Of a stretch of DNA of 64,000 bases, positions 26,668 through 35,940 are shown one piece after another. The notes below the pieces were generated by a model, which saw only the letters and a list, made by a program, of their open reading frames with translations, had not been told where the DNA came from and did not search any database. Source of the stretch: Stenotrophomonas rhizophila. Lineage in GTDB: Bacteria; Pseudomonadota; Gammaproteobacteria; Xanthomonadales; Xanthomonadaceae. The stretch lies in the NCBI RefSeq assembly GCF_000661955.1, contig NZ_CP007597.1:2956984-3020983 (forward strand), read 5' to 3'. Both the position numbers and the translations under genes were made by a program. How positions within the stretch are numbered: position 1 is the first letter of the stretch; every line of letters begins with the position of its first letter.

Positions 26668-27774
26668 TCAGCGACCGGTCTTCACCTCGGTCCACAACCG
26701 GGTGTAGAGCTTGTCCACCTCCGGCGTGTTGATCGAGTAGGTGAACATCTTGGCGGCCACGTCGGCCGGCGGGTAGATGGTCGGGTCGGTGCGGATCGCC
26801 TCGTCCACCAGCGGGGTGGCCTTGGTCACCGGGTTGGCGTAGTGGATGAAGTTGGTGTTGGCCGCGGCCACCTTCGGTTCCAGCAGGTAGTTGATGAAGG
26901 CATAGGCGGCCTCCGGGTGCTTGGCATCCTTGGGAATGGCCAGCATGTCGAACCATTGCGGGGCGCCTTCGCGCGGGATCGAATAGGCCACGGTCACCCC
27001 GTTGGCCGCTTCGGCGGCGCGGTCGCGGGCCTGGATGATGTCACCCGACCAGCCCACCACCAGGCAGGTGCCGCCATTGGCCAGCGAGCCCACGTACTGC
27101 GAGGAGTGGAAGTTCTGCACGTAGGGGCGGATGCCCTTGAGCAGGTCGGCCGCCTTCTGCAGCGTGGCCGGGTCCTGGCTGTGCGGATCCTCGCCCAGGT
27201 AGTGCAGCGCGATCGGGATCATGTCCGACGGCGTGTCCAGGATGGTGATCCCGCAGTCCTTCATCTTGGCGATGTTTTCGGGCTTGAAGATCAGGTCCCA
27301 GCTGTTGGCGATGTCGGTGCTGCCACCGAAGCGCTGCTTGAGCAGCTCCACGTTGTAGCCGATGCCGGTGGTGCCGATCATGTACGGCACGCCGTACTCG
27401 TTGCCCGGGTCCTGCTGGGCGATGCGCTTCATCACGTCCGGGTCGAGGTTGGCCAGGTTCGGGATCTTGCTCTTGTCCAGCGGCAGGAACACGCCGGCCT
27501 TGATCTGGCGACCGAAGAAGTTCAGCGTCGGCACCACCACGTCGTAGCCGCTGTTGCCGGCCAGCAGCTTGGTTTCCACCATCTCATCGCTGTCGAACAC
27601 GTCGTAGGTCACCTTGGTGCCGGTGGCCTTTTCGAAGTTCGGGATGGTGTCTTCGGCGATGTAATCGCTGTAGTTGTAGACGTTCAGCACCTTGCTGTCG
27701 TCGTCGGACTTGCCGCCGCCACAGGCGCTGAGTACGGATACGGCAATGCCGAGGGTGAGGATTCGCAGCTTCAT
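26668..27774 (-). CDS. potF: Putrescine-binding lipoprotein/periplasmic protein
   Basis: This protein has 368 residues from the ATG at 27774, with GGAGAG just upstream; a GTG at 27786 is in frame but overlaps that site. The signal peptide ends in the lipobox LSAC (Cys18), so this version is probably lipid-anchored rather than freely periplasmic. The rest matches the polyamine-binding fold (VLNVYNYSDYI at the mature N-terminus, WDLIFKPEN, FINYLLEP). It is the first gene of the pot operon, with puuA and puuD upstream on the same strand. Confidence 0.92.
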   Translation of the reverse strand: MKLRILTLGIAVSVLSACGGGKSDDDSKVLNVYNYSDYIAEDTIPNFEKATGTKVTYDVFDSDEMVETKLLAGNSGYDVVVPTLNFFGRQIKAGVFLPLDKSKIPNLANLDPDVMKRIAQQDPGNEYGVPYMIGTTGIGYNVELLKQRFGGSTDIANSWDLIFKPENIAKMKDCGITILDTPSDMIPIALHYLGEDPHSQDPATLQKAADLLKGIRPYVQNFHSSQYVGSLANGGTCLVVGWSGDIIQARDRAAEAANGVTVAYSIPREGAPQWFDMLAIPKDAKHPEAAYAFINYLLEPKVAAANTNFIHYANPVTKATPLVDEAIRTDPTIYPPADVAAKMFTYSINTPEVDKLYTRLWTEVKTGR

Positions 27775-27910
27775 CGGACTCTCCACAGGTCAGGTGCGAG
27801 GTGGGGGAACCGGCCAGACCGGCACAACGGGTGCCAGCCTAACGGGCATGCCCACATTTTCCCAGCACATGGCCCTCACGGCCATGCCGGATCTGGCGAC
27901 GCGGCGCCAT

Positions 27911-29344
27911 TCAGACGTTGAGCAGCAGGAATTCACGCTCCCACGAGCTGATCACGCGGAAGAAGGTTTCGTATTCCTTGCGCTTGACCGACACATAGGC
28001 CCGGCAGAAGCGCTCGCCCAGCATCTCGCGCAGTTCCGGGCAGCCCTCCAGCCCGTCCAGGGCCTCGCCCAGCGAGCGCGGCAGGTCGTAGCCCAGTTCC
28101 TTGGCGCTGCCGCTGATCGGCGCGGTGGGGGAGCCCTGCTCGCGGATGCCGAGCAGGCCGGCGGCCAGGGTGGCGGCGATGGCCAGATAGGGGTTGGCAT
28201 CCGAGCCGGCGAACCGGCTTTCCACCCGCATGTTCTCCGGCGTATCCAGCGGCACGCGCAGCCCGCAGGTGCGGTTGTCGAAGCCCCAGTGCACGTTGCT
28301 CGGGGAAACCTCGCCGAACATCAGCCGGCGGTAGGAGTTCACGTTCGGCGCAAAGAACGCCATCGCCGCCGGCACGTACTTCTGCAGGCCGGCCAGGTAG
28401 TGCCCGAACAACGGGCTGAAATCCTCACCGCCGTGCTCGCCGGTGAACACGTTGCTGCCGTCGCTGATCCGCAGCAGGCTCTGGTGGATATGCATCGCAC
28501 TGCCCGGCTCGTTCTCCATCGGCTTGGCCAGGAAGGTGGCGTAGATGCCGTGGCGCATCGCCGACTCCCGCATGGTGCGCTTGAACAGGAACACCTGGTC
28601 GGCCAGATCCATCGCATTGGCGTGGGTGAAATTGACCTCCAGCTGTGCCGCGCCGGATTCGTGGATGAGCGTGTCCACGTCCAGCTTCATCGCATCGCAG
28701 TAGTCGTACATCAGATCGAGGATCGGATCGAACTCGTTGACTGCATCGATGGAGTAGGACTGGCGCGCGGTTTCAGGACGCCCAGAGCGGCCGGCCGGCG
28801 GCAGCAGCGGGAAGTCCGGGTCGGTGTTCTTCTGGACCAGGAAGAACTCCAGCTCCGGCGCCACCACCGGGCGCAGGCCGAGTTCGGCATAGGCATTGAG
28901 GACGCGCCGCAGCACATTGCGCGGCGCGAGTTCATGCGGCTCGCCGGTCTTGGTGAAACAGTCATGGATGACCTGCGCGGTGGGATCGGTGGCCCACGGC
29001 ACCATGCGGACGGTGTCGGCATCCGGGCGCAGGATCATGTCCGAATCCGACGGTGAGGTCAGCTCGTAGTAGTCGTCCGGGAACTCGCCGGTAACCGTGG
29101 TGGCGAAGATGCCCTCCGGCAGTCGCGTGCCGTAATCGTGCGAGAACTTGTCGGCCGGAATGATCTTGCCGCGCGCGTTGCCGGTGATGTCCGGTACCAG
29201 GCACTCCACCTCGGTGATGCGCCGGTCCTTGAGCCAGCGCAGCAGCGTGCTTTCTTCGGGCACGGGCGGCGGTGCGGCCTTGCGCGAAGAAGAGGCCGCT
29301 TTGCGCGGGGCTGTGGCTTTACGCGAACGCGTTCGGGTGGTCAT
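27911..29344 (-). CDS. puuA: Gamma-glutamylputrescine synthetase (glutamine synthetase family)
   Basis: This protein has 477 residues from the ATG at 29344, which overlaps the puuD stop codon (ATGA). The catalytic core has glutamine-synthetase motifs: LEFFL (metal-binding Glu), GAAQLEVNF, AMHIHQSL and the ATP-binding NRTCGLRVP region. The N-terminal 35 residues are Lys/Arg/Ala-rich and look like a low-complexity extension. In context with puuB, puuC, puuD and pot genes it is best read as PuuA, which ligates glutamate to putrescine in the first step of the pathway. It lacks the NKPDDI loop of true GlnA. Confidence 0.88.
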   Translation of the reverse strand: MTTRTRSRKATAPRKAASSSRKAAPPPVPEESTLLRWLKDRRITEVECLVPDITGNARGKIIPADKFSHDYGTRLPEGIFATTVTGEFPDDYYELTSPSDSDMILRPDADTVRMVPWATDPTAQVIHDCFTKTGEPHELAPRNVLRRVLNAYAELGLRPVVAPELEFFLVQKNTDPDFPLLPPAGRSGRPETARQSYSIDAVNEFDPILDLMYDYCDAMKLDVDTLIHESGAAQLEVNFTHANAMDLADQVFLFKRTMRESAMRHGIYATFLAKPMENEPGSAMHIHQSLLRISDGSNVFTGEHGGEDFSPLFGHYLAGLQKYVPAAMAFFAPNVNSYRRLMFGEVSPSNVHWGFDNRTCGLRVPLDTPENMRVESRFAGSDANPYLAIAATLAAGLLGIREQGSPTAPISGSAKELGYDLPRSLGEALDGLEGCPELREMLGERFCRAYVSVKRKEYETFFRVISSWEREFLLLNV

Positions 29345-30099
29345 GACCGGTCTGCTTTGCAGGAGTAACGGCGACAAGCATCGCCGAAGGCTTGGAAAAT
29401 GCGGTGATGGAAGGGATGGTCGGTAACACGCCATTCCGGGTGCCACTGTACCCCGAGCACGAAGGTGTGGGCGTCGCTGCGCGCGGCTTCCACCAGGCCA
29501 TCGTCGGCGCGGGCCTCCACCCGCAGGCCGTTGGCGAGGCGATCAATGCCCTGCCCGTGCACCGAATTGACCTTCACACGGTCTGCGCCGGCCCATGCCG
29601 CCAGCCAGCCGCCGCCGGTCAACTGCACGGCGTGCGCCGGCGCGTACTGCTGCTCCACCGGCGCGGCCGGGTCCTCGCGGTGATCGGCCAGCCCGGGCAC
29701 CGCGTGCACGCGCGCATGCAAGGTGCCGCCCAGCACCACGTTCACTTCCTGGAACCCCCGGCAGATCGCCAGCACCGGCATGTCGCGTTCCAATGCGGCC
29801 TGCAGCAGCGACAGCGCATTGGCGTCGCGCGCCGGGTCGTGCCGGTTGCCCGGCCAGGTGGGCGCACCGCCGTAGTGATGCGGTTCGATGTTGCTCACTG
29901 CGCCGGTCAGCAACAAACCGTCGAGCCGGTCCAGCCAGTGCGCGGCCGGCAACGGGGGCTGCAGGCTGGGCAGCAGCACCGGCGTGGCACCGGCCGCCAC
30001 GGCCAGCGCATGCACGTACTTCTCGCCGGCCACCGCGAAACGGTGGTGGCCCAGCGGCGTGCTGTCGGTGGGCAGGCCAACCCAAGGGGGCGCGACCAT
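29341..30099 (-). CDS. puuD: Gamma-glutamyl-GABA hydrolase (class I glutamine amidotransferase fold)
   Basis: This protein has 252 residues from the ATG at 30099. The nucleophile elbow is LAICRGFQE (Cys113), and the catalytic His/Glu pair is in GVQWHPEW near residue 226. This is the peptidase C26/PuuD layout. It releases GABA from gamma-glutamyl-GABA, the last glutamylated intermediate. It overlaps puuA by four bases and is divergent from puuB, with about 190 bases between the starts for a shared control region. Confidence 0.9.
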   Translation of the reverse strand: MVAPPWVGLPTDSTPLGHHRFAVAGEKYVHALAVAAGATPVLLPSLQPPLPAAHWLDRLDGLLLTGAVSNIEPHHYGGAPTWPGNRHDPARDANALSLLQAALERDMPVLAICRGFQEVNVVLGGTLHARVHAVPGLADHREDPAAPVEQQYAPAHAVQLTGGGWLAAWAGADRVKVNSVHGQGIDRLANGLRVEARADDGLVEAARSDAHTFVLGVQWHPEWRVTDHPFHHRIFQAFGDACRRYSCKADRS

Positions 30100-30290
30100 G
30101 CGGCATGCTCCGATGACCTGTTGCCACGGTAGCGCCGCGGACGGGCGTGGCGCAACACGCCTTGCCGGGGGCATGCGCCCTCACATGCCGGCTGCGATGC
30201 CTGCGACAGACTGCGCGCTGTCACCGCGCATCGTTGCTGGCATGCTGTCACCATGATTGACGTCCCCACCGCCCCCTGCAGGTGCACGCC

Positions 30291-31577
30291 GTGAGCCGCG
30301 CTGGCCAGGACCATGTATCCAGCTGGTATGCCGACAGCCTGCCGGCGCAACCGCTGCGCCCGGCCCTGGCCGGCGACCACGCTACCGATGTGTGCGTATT
30401 GGGCGCGGGCTACACCGGCCTGTCAGCAGCGCTGTCGCTGGCCGAGCGCGGCTACCGGGTCAGCGTGCTGGAAGCGCACCGTGTGGGCTGGGGCGCTTCC
30501 GGGCGCAATGGCGGCCAGGCCATCGTCGGCTACGGGTGTGAAGTGGATACGCTGGAACAGCTGGTGGGCACCGAAGACGCGCGGCTGCTGTTCGACTATT
30601 CGCGCGACGGCATGGCCTTGCTGCGCCACCGCCTGCAGCACTACCAGATCGACTGCGACTGGCACGATGGCCACGCCAGCGTGCCGATCACCGCCCGCCA
30701 GGAACGCGCACTGCGTGCCGGGCTGCTCGACCTCGCCGAGCGCTACGACTATCCGCTGCAGTGGTGGGACCGCACCCAACTGCAGGCCCAGCTGGACAGC
30801 CCGCGCTATACCGGGGCCATGTTCGATGCGGCCAGCGGCCACCTGCAGCCGCTGGCCTATGCACAGGGCCTGGCACGCGCGGCAGAAGGCCTGGGCGTGG
30901 TGATCCACGAGCAATCGCCGGTCATCCAGTTGGTGCGGGGCCCGCGTCCGCAGCTGCGCACTGCTCACGGCAGCATCAGCGCCGACCACGTGGTGATCGC
31001 CGGCAACGCCTGGCTGCAGGGCATCGCCCCGGAGCTGGAAACCCGGATCATGCCGGTGGGCACCTATATCGGCGCCTCGCAGGTGCTGGGTGCCGAACGC
31101 GCCCGGTCGCTGATCCGCAACGGCATGGCCGTGGCCGATGTCAGCTGGGCGCTGGACTACTTCCGGCTCAGCGCCGATCACCGCCTCTTGTTCGGCGGGC
31201 GCGCCAGTTACTCCGCCCTGCCGCCACCCGGGCTGCGCGGGGTGATGACCCGGCGCATGCACCAGGTGTTCCCCCAGTTGGCCGACGTGGGCATGGAACA
31301 GGTCTGGGGCGGCTACGTCGACATCACCCGCAACCGCGCGCCGCATTGGGGCCGGCTGACCCCCAACGTGTACTTCGCACAGGGCTTCTCGGGCCATGGC
31401 GTGGCAGCAACCGGGCTCGCCGGCGCCGTGCTGGCCGAGGCCATCACCGGGCAGAACGCGCGCCTGGATGTGTTCGAACGCATCCCCCACCGGCCATTCC
31501 CTGGCGGCCGGCTGCTGCGCACGCCGCTGCTGGTGGCGGCGATGTCCTGGTACAAACTGCGGGATGCGCTGTGGTGA
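30291..31577 (+). CDS. puuB: Gamma-glutamylputrescine oxidase (FAD-dependent)
   Basis: This protein has 428 residues from a GTG at 30291 with CAGG about eight bases upstream; a GTG at 30282 is also in frame. The N-terminal FAD-binding Rossmann motif is VLGAGYTGLSAALSLAERG, followed by GWGASGRNGGQ. The C-terminal GYVDITRNRAPHWG and GFSGHGVAAT segments are typical of the D-amino-acid oxidase/PuuB group. It would oxidise gamma-glutamylputrescine to the aldehyde. It is divergent from puuD-puuA. Confidence 0.9.
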   Translation: MSRAGQDHVSSWYADSLPAQPLRPALAGDHATDVCVLGAGYTGLSAALSLAERGYRVSVLEAHRVGWGASGRNGGQAIVGYGCEVDTLEQLVGTEDARLLFDYSRDGMALLRHRLQHYQIDCDWHDGHASVPITARQERALRAGLLDLAERYDYPLQWWDRTQLQAQLDSPRYTGAMFDAASGHLQPLAYAQGLARAAEGLGVVIHEQSPVIQLVRGPRPQLRTAHGSISADHVVIAGNAWLQGIAPELETRIMPVGTYIGASQVLGAERARSLIRNGMAVADVSWALDYFRLSADHRLLFGGRASYSALPPPGLRGVMTRRMHQVFPQLADVGMEQVWGGYVDITRNRAPHWGRLTPNVYFAQGFSGHGVAATGLAGAVLAEAITGQNARLDVFERIPHRPFPGGRLLRTPLLVAAMSWYKLRDALW

Positions 31578-31591
31578 AGGCGACCGGAATT

Positions 31592-31636
31592 TGAGATGAC
31601 CATCTCATTTGTAAATGCCATGTTGGTACGACCAAC
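31592..31636. promoter_or_regulatory. Two small inverted repeats downstream of puuB
   Basis: TGAGATG-AC-CATCTCA (31592-31607) and GTTGGT-ACG-ACCAAC (31622-31636) lie between puuB and the MASE1 gene. The second fits the TTGGTnnnACCAA pattern bound by FadR-type GntR regulators, but a half-hairpin terminator role for the first is equally possible. Neither has a T-tract. Confidence 0.4.
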
Positions 31637-31770
31637 AACGCATCCGCACTTGATCCGATTCTGATAATTGCTGTCTGCAATTGCATAAACCGGTTTCTGC
31701 CGATACCGTCCTGTCTGAACGGAATAGTCCAGTGCATGGACGCTGGCTGGGCACGAACGGGAGGGAACGC

Positions 31771-33381
31771 GTGCGACTGGATTGGTGGAAAGACGGGCTT
31801 CAGGTGAACCTTCACATTCGTCCGGCTGGATTCGTGTTGGCTGCTGTGTACGCCATCGCCTGCTGGGCCGCGCGCCAACTGTCACTGGATCAGTTCTACC
31901 TGCCCGCTGGCGTTCGTGTAGCAGCGGTTCTGTTGTGCCCGCCGCGGTTGTGGCCCTATCTGTTGTTGGGCGAATACGCCTACTTCGCGCAGATGCGTTA
32001 CCCGATGGTCGAAAAGTACGGGCTCACCTGGGTGATCCTGGCGTCGGCCAGTTTGATGCCGGCGGTGATGCTGATAGTGCGGTTGCACCGAAAGATGATG
32101 GCCGCCACCAAGACCATGTGGTTGATCTCCGTCGCGGCAGCATCGGCGGTCGTGGTGACATCGCTGAACATCGCTCTCTCCGAACTACTCTGGCCCATTC
32201 CCCCGGAAATGCCAGCGGCAACCGGTATAGCGCGTTACATCGTGGGTGACTTCATCGGCATCCTGACGGTTGCCCCCCTTGCCCTGCTCTGGGCACGTCG
32301 ACATGCCGAACCGGAATGGACCACCGCATTTCGCAGGCAGACCCTCGCGGCTCTGTCGCTGATGTTACTGCTTGGGATTTCGGCCATGTTGATTCCGGCT
32401 GAATCGGCCACGGCAAAGACCAGCGCGCAATTGTTGATGGCCGTCCCGGCGATCGCACTGACCTGCCTGCACGGCTGGCGTGGCGCGGCCATTGGAGTAC
32501 CGGCACTGAACCTGATCATTGGGCTGACTACCCCGGGCCCATATCCGTCGTCATTTGATCCTGCAACCTTCGCCACCCAGCAGGTCATGGCGATCGCAGG
32601 TGCGGCGCTGTTTGTGCTGGGCGCGCGCATCACGCATTACTACCATCGCTACCGCATCCGGGATGTCGATGAGAAAAACGCCATCAAGCTCGCCAGAAGC
32701 TCGCACAGAGCGAGCGAAATGGACCTGCGCGAGCGTGCGATCCACCTGAAGAAACTGGGTGATGGCATCGACATGTCTCTCACCGAAGTGGTGAACTGGC
32801 TCAAGCAACAAGGCCACCATGCAATCGCAACGAGCCTCCTGCATACCTCGGCCGTGCATTCGCGCCAGTTCCGTGAGCAAGCCAGCATGGTGTACCCCAC
32901 GGCACTTGAACAAGTGGGTTTGTACGTGGCGCTGCAAGCGGGCGGCGTGCGCGAGGCATGGGACCTCACCCACCGGGTGGTCCGCCCCCAACTGGCCGGT
33001 GACCCGTGTCAGTTGAGCATTGAAGTTCAGCTTGCCACTTATCGCGCACTCACAGACTGCGTCTCGCTACTGCTGAAGCACGAATCTGGACAGATCCGGG
33101 TTCGGGCACGGTGTGGTCGATTCGAAGGAAGGAGCGGAATACTGGTAGCGGTGGCACTACTGGATGCCAAGCGCGCACTTTCCGGAGCGACAGAAGCACT
33201 GGCCATGGAGCGACTGGCTGGGCGAGTACTCGCCTACGGCGGGGTTATCCAGTGCCGCCAGAACCGAATACGGATGGTTCTGATGGAAGGTCCGACAAGA
33301 GCCGCTTCCGAAATTCCGGATTACAGTGGATTCGCGTCTGTCGGGGCCTCTGGAAGTGGCAGCCATCAGGCGCTGACCTGA
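31771..33381 (+). CDS. MASE1 membrane sensor with degenerate kinase-like module
   Basis: This protein has 536 residues from the GTG at 31771, which has an excellent ribosome-binding site (GGGAGGG); an in-frame TTG at 31681 has none. The first 300 residues hold about eight membrane helices of the MASE1 sensory type (FYLPAGVRVAAVLL, PYLLLGEY, YIVGDFIGILTVAPLALLWA). The cytoplasmic part resembles the dimerisation and ATPase modules of NarL-type kinases. However, the expected Asn of the N box is Leu (RALTDCVSLLLKH, usually QEALTNALKH), and no DxGxG motif is seen. It is therefore probably a pseudokinase. A GGDEF response regulator lies 9.4 kb downstream on the same strand, beyond the T6SS module. 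Confidence 0.78.
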   Translation: MRLDWWKDGLQVNLHIRPAGFVLAAVYAIACWAARQLSLDQFYLPAGVRVAAVLLCPPRLWPYLLLGEYAYFAQMRYPMVEKYGLTWVILASASLMPAVMLIVRLHRKMMAATKTMWLISVAAASAVVVTSLNIALSELLWPIPPEMPAATGIARYIVGDFIGILTVAPLALLWARRHAEPEWTTAFRRQTLAALSLMLLLGISAMLIPAESATAKTSAQLLMAVPAIALTCLHGWRGAAIGVPALNLIIGLTTPGPYPSSFDPATFATQQVMAIAGAALFVLGARITHYYHRYRIRDVDEKNAIKLARSSHRASEMDLRERAIHLKKLGDGIDMSLTEVVNWLKQQGHHAIATSLLHTSAVHSRQFREQASMVYPTALEQVGLYVALQAGGVREAWDLTHRVVRPQLAGDPCQLSIEVQLATYRALTDCVSLLLKHESGQIRVRARCGRFEGRSGILVAVALLDAKRALSGATEALAMERLAGRVLAYGGVIQCRQNRIRMVLMEGPTRAASEIPDYSGFASVGASGSGSHQALT

Positions 33382-33437
33382 CGTCCTCTGCACGAGAACC
33401 TGCAGGTGGATTGCGCCACCCGCAGGCCATTGCCGTA

Positions 33438-33866
33438 TCAGTCGATGGCTTCGACCGACCACAGGACACCTGCTCCACTGCGATACAGGACCAGGGCAAA
33501 CGTCTGATCCTGGTAGACAAGGGACCGCACTGCACTGGCCGGGGCCTGGATAGGCTCTGCTGGCAGTGACACCTGGGCGGAACCATCTCCTGCCGGCAGT
33601 ACCCAGAACACGTCCTCTGCGTTGCCGATGATCAGCTGCACTCGCCCTGCAAGATCATTCACTTGGTAATAGGTGATCCCATCCCGCTGAAATCCATACA
33701 GACGCCAACCGGGGTCCTGACTCAGATTGAGCGCAAGCGGTTGGGACTGGCCCAGGCCTCGCTTTGCGAGCTGCACGCCATGATTATCAGACTGTGCCGA
33801 AGCGAACATCGGCACCGCAGCCAGAATCAAAATACCAAATACGTGTCGAAAATGGGAAATCCGCAC
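33438..33866 (-). CDS. Small exported protein
   Basis: This 142-residue protein has a signal peptide (MRISHFRHVFGILILAAVPMFASA) and a compact mature domain rich in beta segments (YGFQRDGITYYQVNDLAG, FALVLYRSG). No family is recognised. A decayed paralog lies 350 bases upstream in the same orientation (34217-34640). It is convergent with the MASE1 gene. Confidence 0.75.
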   Translation of the reverse strand: MRISHFRHVFGILILAAVPMFASAQSDNHGVQLAKRGLGQSQPLALNLSQDPGWRLYGFQRDGITYYQVNDLAGRVQLIIGNAEDVFWVLPAGDGSAQVSLPAEPIQAPASAVRSLVYQDQTFALVLYRSGAGVLWSVEAID

Positions 33867-34140
33867 ATTATCCTCCAGGTCGAGTTTAGCGAGGGGTACT
33901 CCGGCGATAGTATCTTCTGCCGCCAGGGGTTGAACAACGACGCACGTCGTAGGCCATAGGACCGCCGTGAGCCAAGGCTAGCTTGCCCCAGTAGCAGACG
34001 ACGCCAGCGATACTATCGCTTTAGATGGAGCGGCTCGGGGCAAGATTGGGCTTTTGACGCAAATCCGACGGCCGCCACTCTCAAAGCAGGCGAGCACTGC
34101 CGCGATTGGCTGAGGTTGGCTGATCCAGAGCCCCACAGAA
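33867..34140. other. Gap between the small exported protein and its decayed paralog
   Basis: This stretch of about 270 bases has no supported gene. It contains short symmetrical words (GCGATACTATCGC near 34008) and probably the promoter of the 33438-33866 gene. The 65-bp direct repeat begins directly after it. Confidence 0.45.
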
Positions 34141-34205
34141 CCACCCAAAAGCTGCCTGTGAAATCGCCGCTATACCTGCCGACCCACGCGAAATCGAGCA
34201 TACGC
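34141..34205 (+). repeat. 65-bp direct repeat, left copy
   Basis: It aligns without gaps to 42717-42781 with 6 mismatches in 65 positions; the longest shared run is TGTGAAATCGCCGCTATA. Both copies have the same orientation. This copy lies 12 bases downstream of the stop codon of the decayed paralog. Confidence 0.85.
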
Positions 34206-34216
34206 AACTGGCTATA

Positions 34217-34640
34217 TCACGGGGTCGCTTCGGCCGACCACACTGCATTGGCACCAGTGCCATACAGCACCAGCGAGAACCCTGCGCCCCTATAGACCAC
34301 CCAGCGAGTGACTCACGCAGGTAGCCCCCTACGTGAGCAACAACACTTTCGCCGTGCTCTCGCCTGCGAGCAGCACCCATAACGTCTCATCTGCGTTCCC
34401 GACGACTATGTGCACCCGACCTGCCAGATCATTGACCTGGTAGCAGGAGATGCCATCCCGCCGGAACCCGTACAAGCACCATTCCGGATCCAGGCTCAGA
34501 TCCGGAGCCATCGGCTGGGACTGGCAAGCCCCTGCTCGGCCATCGGGACACCGGAATCGTCGGATTGCGCCGATGCCAGCGCGGGAATCGACGACAGGAT
34601 CAGAACACCCGACTTGAGACCAGTGAGCGGGCCGCGTTGG
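34217..34640 (-). pseudogene. Frameshifted paralog of the small exported protein
   Basis: Three minus-strand frames in succession match the intact protein at 33438-33866. The first (GVLILSSIPALASAQSDDSG) matches its signal peptide and mature start. The second (WCLYGFRRDGISCYQVNDLAGRV split over the core, WVLLAGES) matches its middle. The third (LVYRGAGFSLVLYGTGANA...) matches its C-terminus, ending at 34217. At least two frameshifts (about 34530 and 34330) and a short deletion break it. Its 5' boundary is uncertain. Confidence 0.75.
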
Positions 34641-34830
34641 CGGGCGCCCGGACGGGCTGTGCCGGCAGTCAAACGCACACGATGGCATCGCCGGTCGGCA
34701 GCCTCCTGGTTGCGTCCAATGGCAGGAGCCCCGGCGAGGACTATTTCGGCCGCCGGGTGCTCAGCAGCCGAGCGCATCTCCGCCCAACCGAAGCGCAAAG
34801 GTCGAAACCGAACCCGGCTGTCGACAGGTG

Positions 34831-35940
34831 TCATGACCGCGACTCCCCCATCCCTTGCCTTTCATCCGGTGGGGTCTGACTGCTTTCCTGGCCAACCACC
34901 TTGACCGTTGACGCCCGCAGCTTGACGGCGATCTCCGGACTGTAGTCGTCTGCTGTTGTCAACTTCGGAACAGGCTCACCAGGCAGTCCTGCGCAACGGA
35001 TGATTCTGGGCCAGTAGGTGGGCCAGCAGAGCAGCAGCGAGAGCCAATGGCAGATGCAGTGCAATATCAGCAAGGGAGACAGGAGAAGGGCGCCCGTGAG
35101 AACGAGCCCCTTGTCTCCATTCCGCCACGACGGCAAGAGGAAGCTCAACGTTGAACGAACCGAATCCCAGGGCCAAGGAAACAGCGCTCTTAAGTGCTTT
35201 GGCTCAGGCACTTCGTCCGGGCCTTCTTCCATGTAACGGCGGATGTATTCCCAGAGTGCTTCAGCACTACCGCGATCATCCAGAGATCCGCCAATCATGC
35301 AGATGTCGTCAAAGCCAGCTCCGGTGCGATGCGATGGCCATCCCAAAAGCAGAGCACCGTCGCCTGCGCCGCTACCCGGCTTACTGCCGCTTATCTCAGG
35401 CAGGACTGCATCCCAAGGAAACGTCACAAGCCCGCCCGCGTAGTTGGGGCGATTGATGTGAACCTGACGGGTTATTCTATTGAATCGAACGACCAGACGA
35501 CGCTGAACAAACACCTCCAGCCTCAGCCATCGCCAGCAATACTTAAAGAATAAGGCATTAACTGTGAGCCAAATAATCCCGAATAGAGGGTAAAAGAAGT
35601 ATTCACTTGCAACCACAGGCCGACCAAAAGGATTTATTCCATTGAAAAGACCAACAATGCCGGGAAGCACCATATCCAGCATAATCAGGCACTGCCACAC
35701 GTACATGAGGCCCAGAAAAATAAATGTGATTAGTCCACGCTTGTCTTCCTGCCAAGCCCCTTGAAGGTCGATGCATCGTTCGTTCAGATTGAAAACAGAA
35801 CCCTCGTCCGCCGGAGCTGTTGAAGACCGCTCACACAGCCGACGCTCCATATATAAGTCATCCGCACTAACCTCAGCGTCAGGCCCGTCCACTTCCGAAT
35901 GAAACTTACCCGCCCAACAGAACATTTCCAGAATGTACAT
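34831..35940 (-). CDS. DUF6708-like membrane protein, candidate immunity/accessory protein
   Basis: This 369-residue protein has two membrane segments near residues 70-130 (LITFIFLGLMYVWQCLIML, YFFYPLFGIIWLTVNALFF) and another pair near residues 280-310 (VLTGALLLSPLLILHCICHW, LLLCWPTYW). The soluble middle part (VRFNRITRQVHINR, VTFPWDAV) fits DUF6708 proteins that accompany T6SS effectors. It starts one base after the effector stop codon. An inner-membrane location suits an immunity protein against a pore-forming toxin. Base composition is visibly more A+T-rich than in vgrG. Confidence 0.7.
   Translation of the reverse strand: MYILEMFCWAGKFHSEVDGPDAEVSADDLYMERRLCERSSTAPADEGSVFNLNERCIDLQGAWQEDKRGLITFIFLGLMYVWQCLIMLDMVLPGIVGLFNGINPFGRPVVASEYFFYPLFGIIWLTVNALFFKYCWRWLRLEVFVQRRLVVRFNRITRQVHINRPNYAGGLVTFPWDAVLPEISGSKPGSGAGDGALLLGWPSHRTGAGFDDICMIGGSLDDRGSAEALWEYIRRYMEEGPDEVPEPKHLRALFPWPWDSVRSTLSFLLPSWRNGDKGLVLTGALLLSPLLILHCICHWLSLLLCWPTYWPRIIRCAGLPGEPVPKLTTADDYSPEIAVKLRASTVKVVGQESSQTPPDERQGMGESRS

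Noticed and set aside
30253-30294. A 13-codon leader peptide (MIDVPTAPCRCTP) ending at the puuB start
   Set aside because: It has no ribosome-binding site of its own and no regulatory codon run or hairpin; overlap with the GTG start may be chance.
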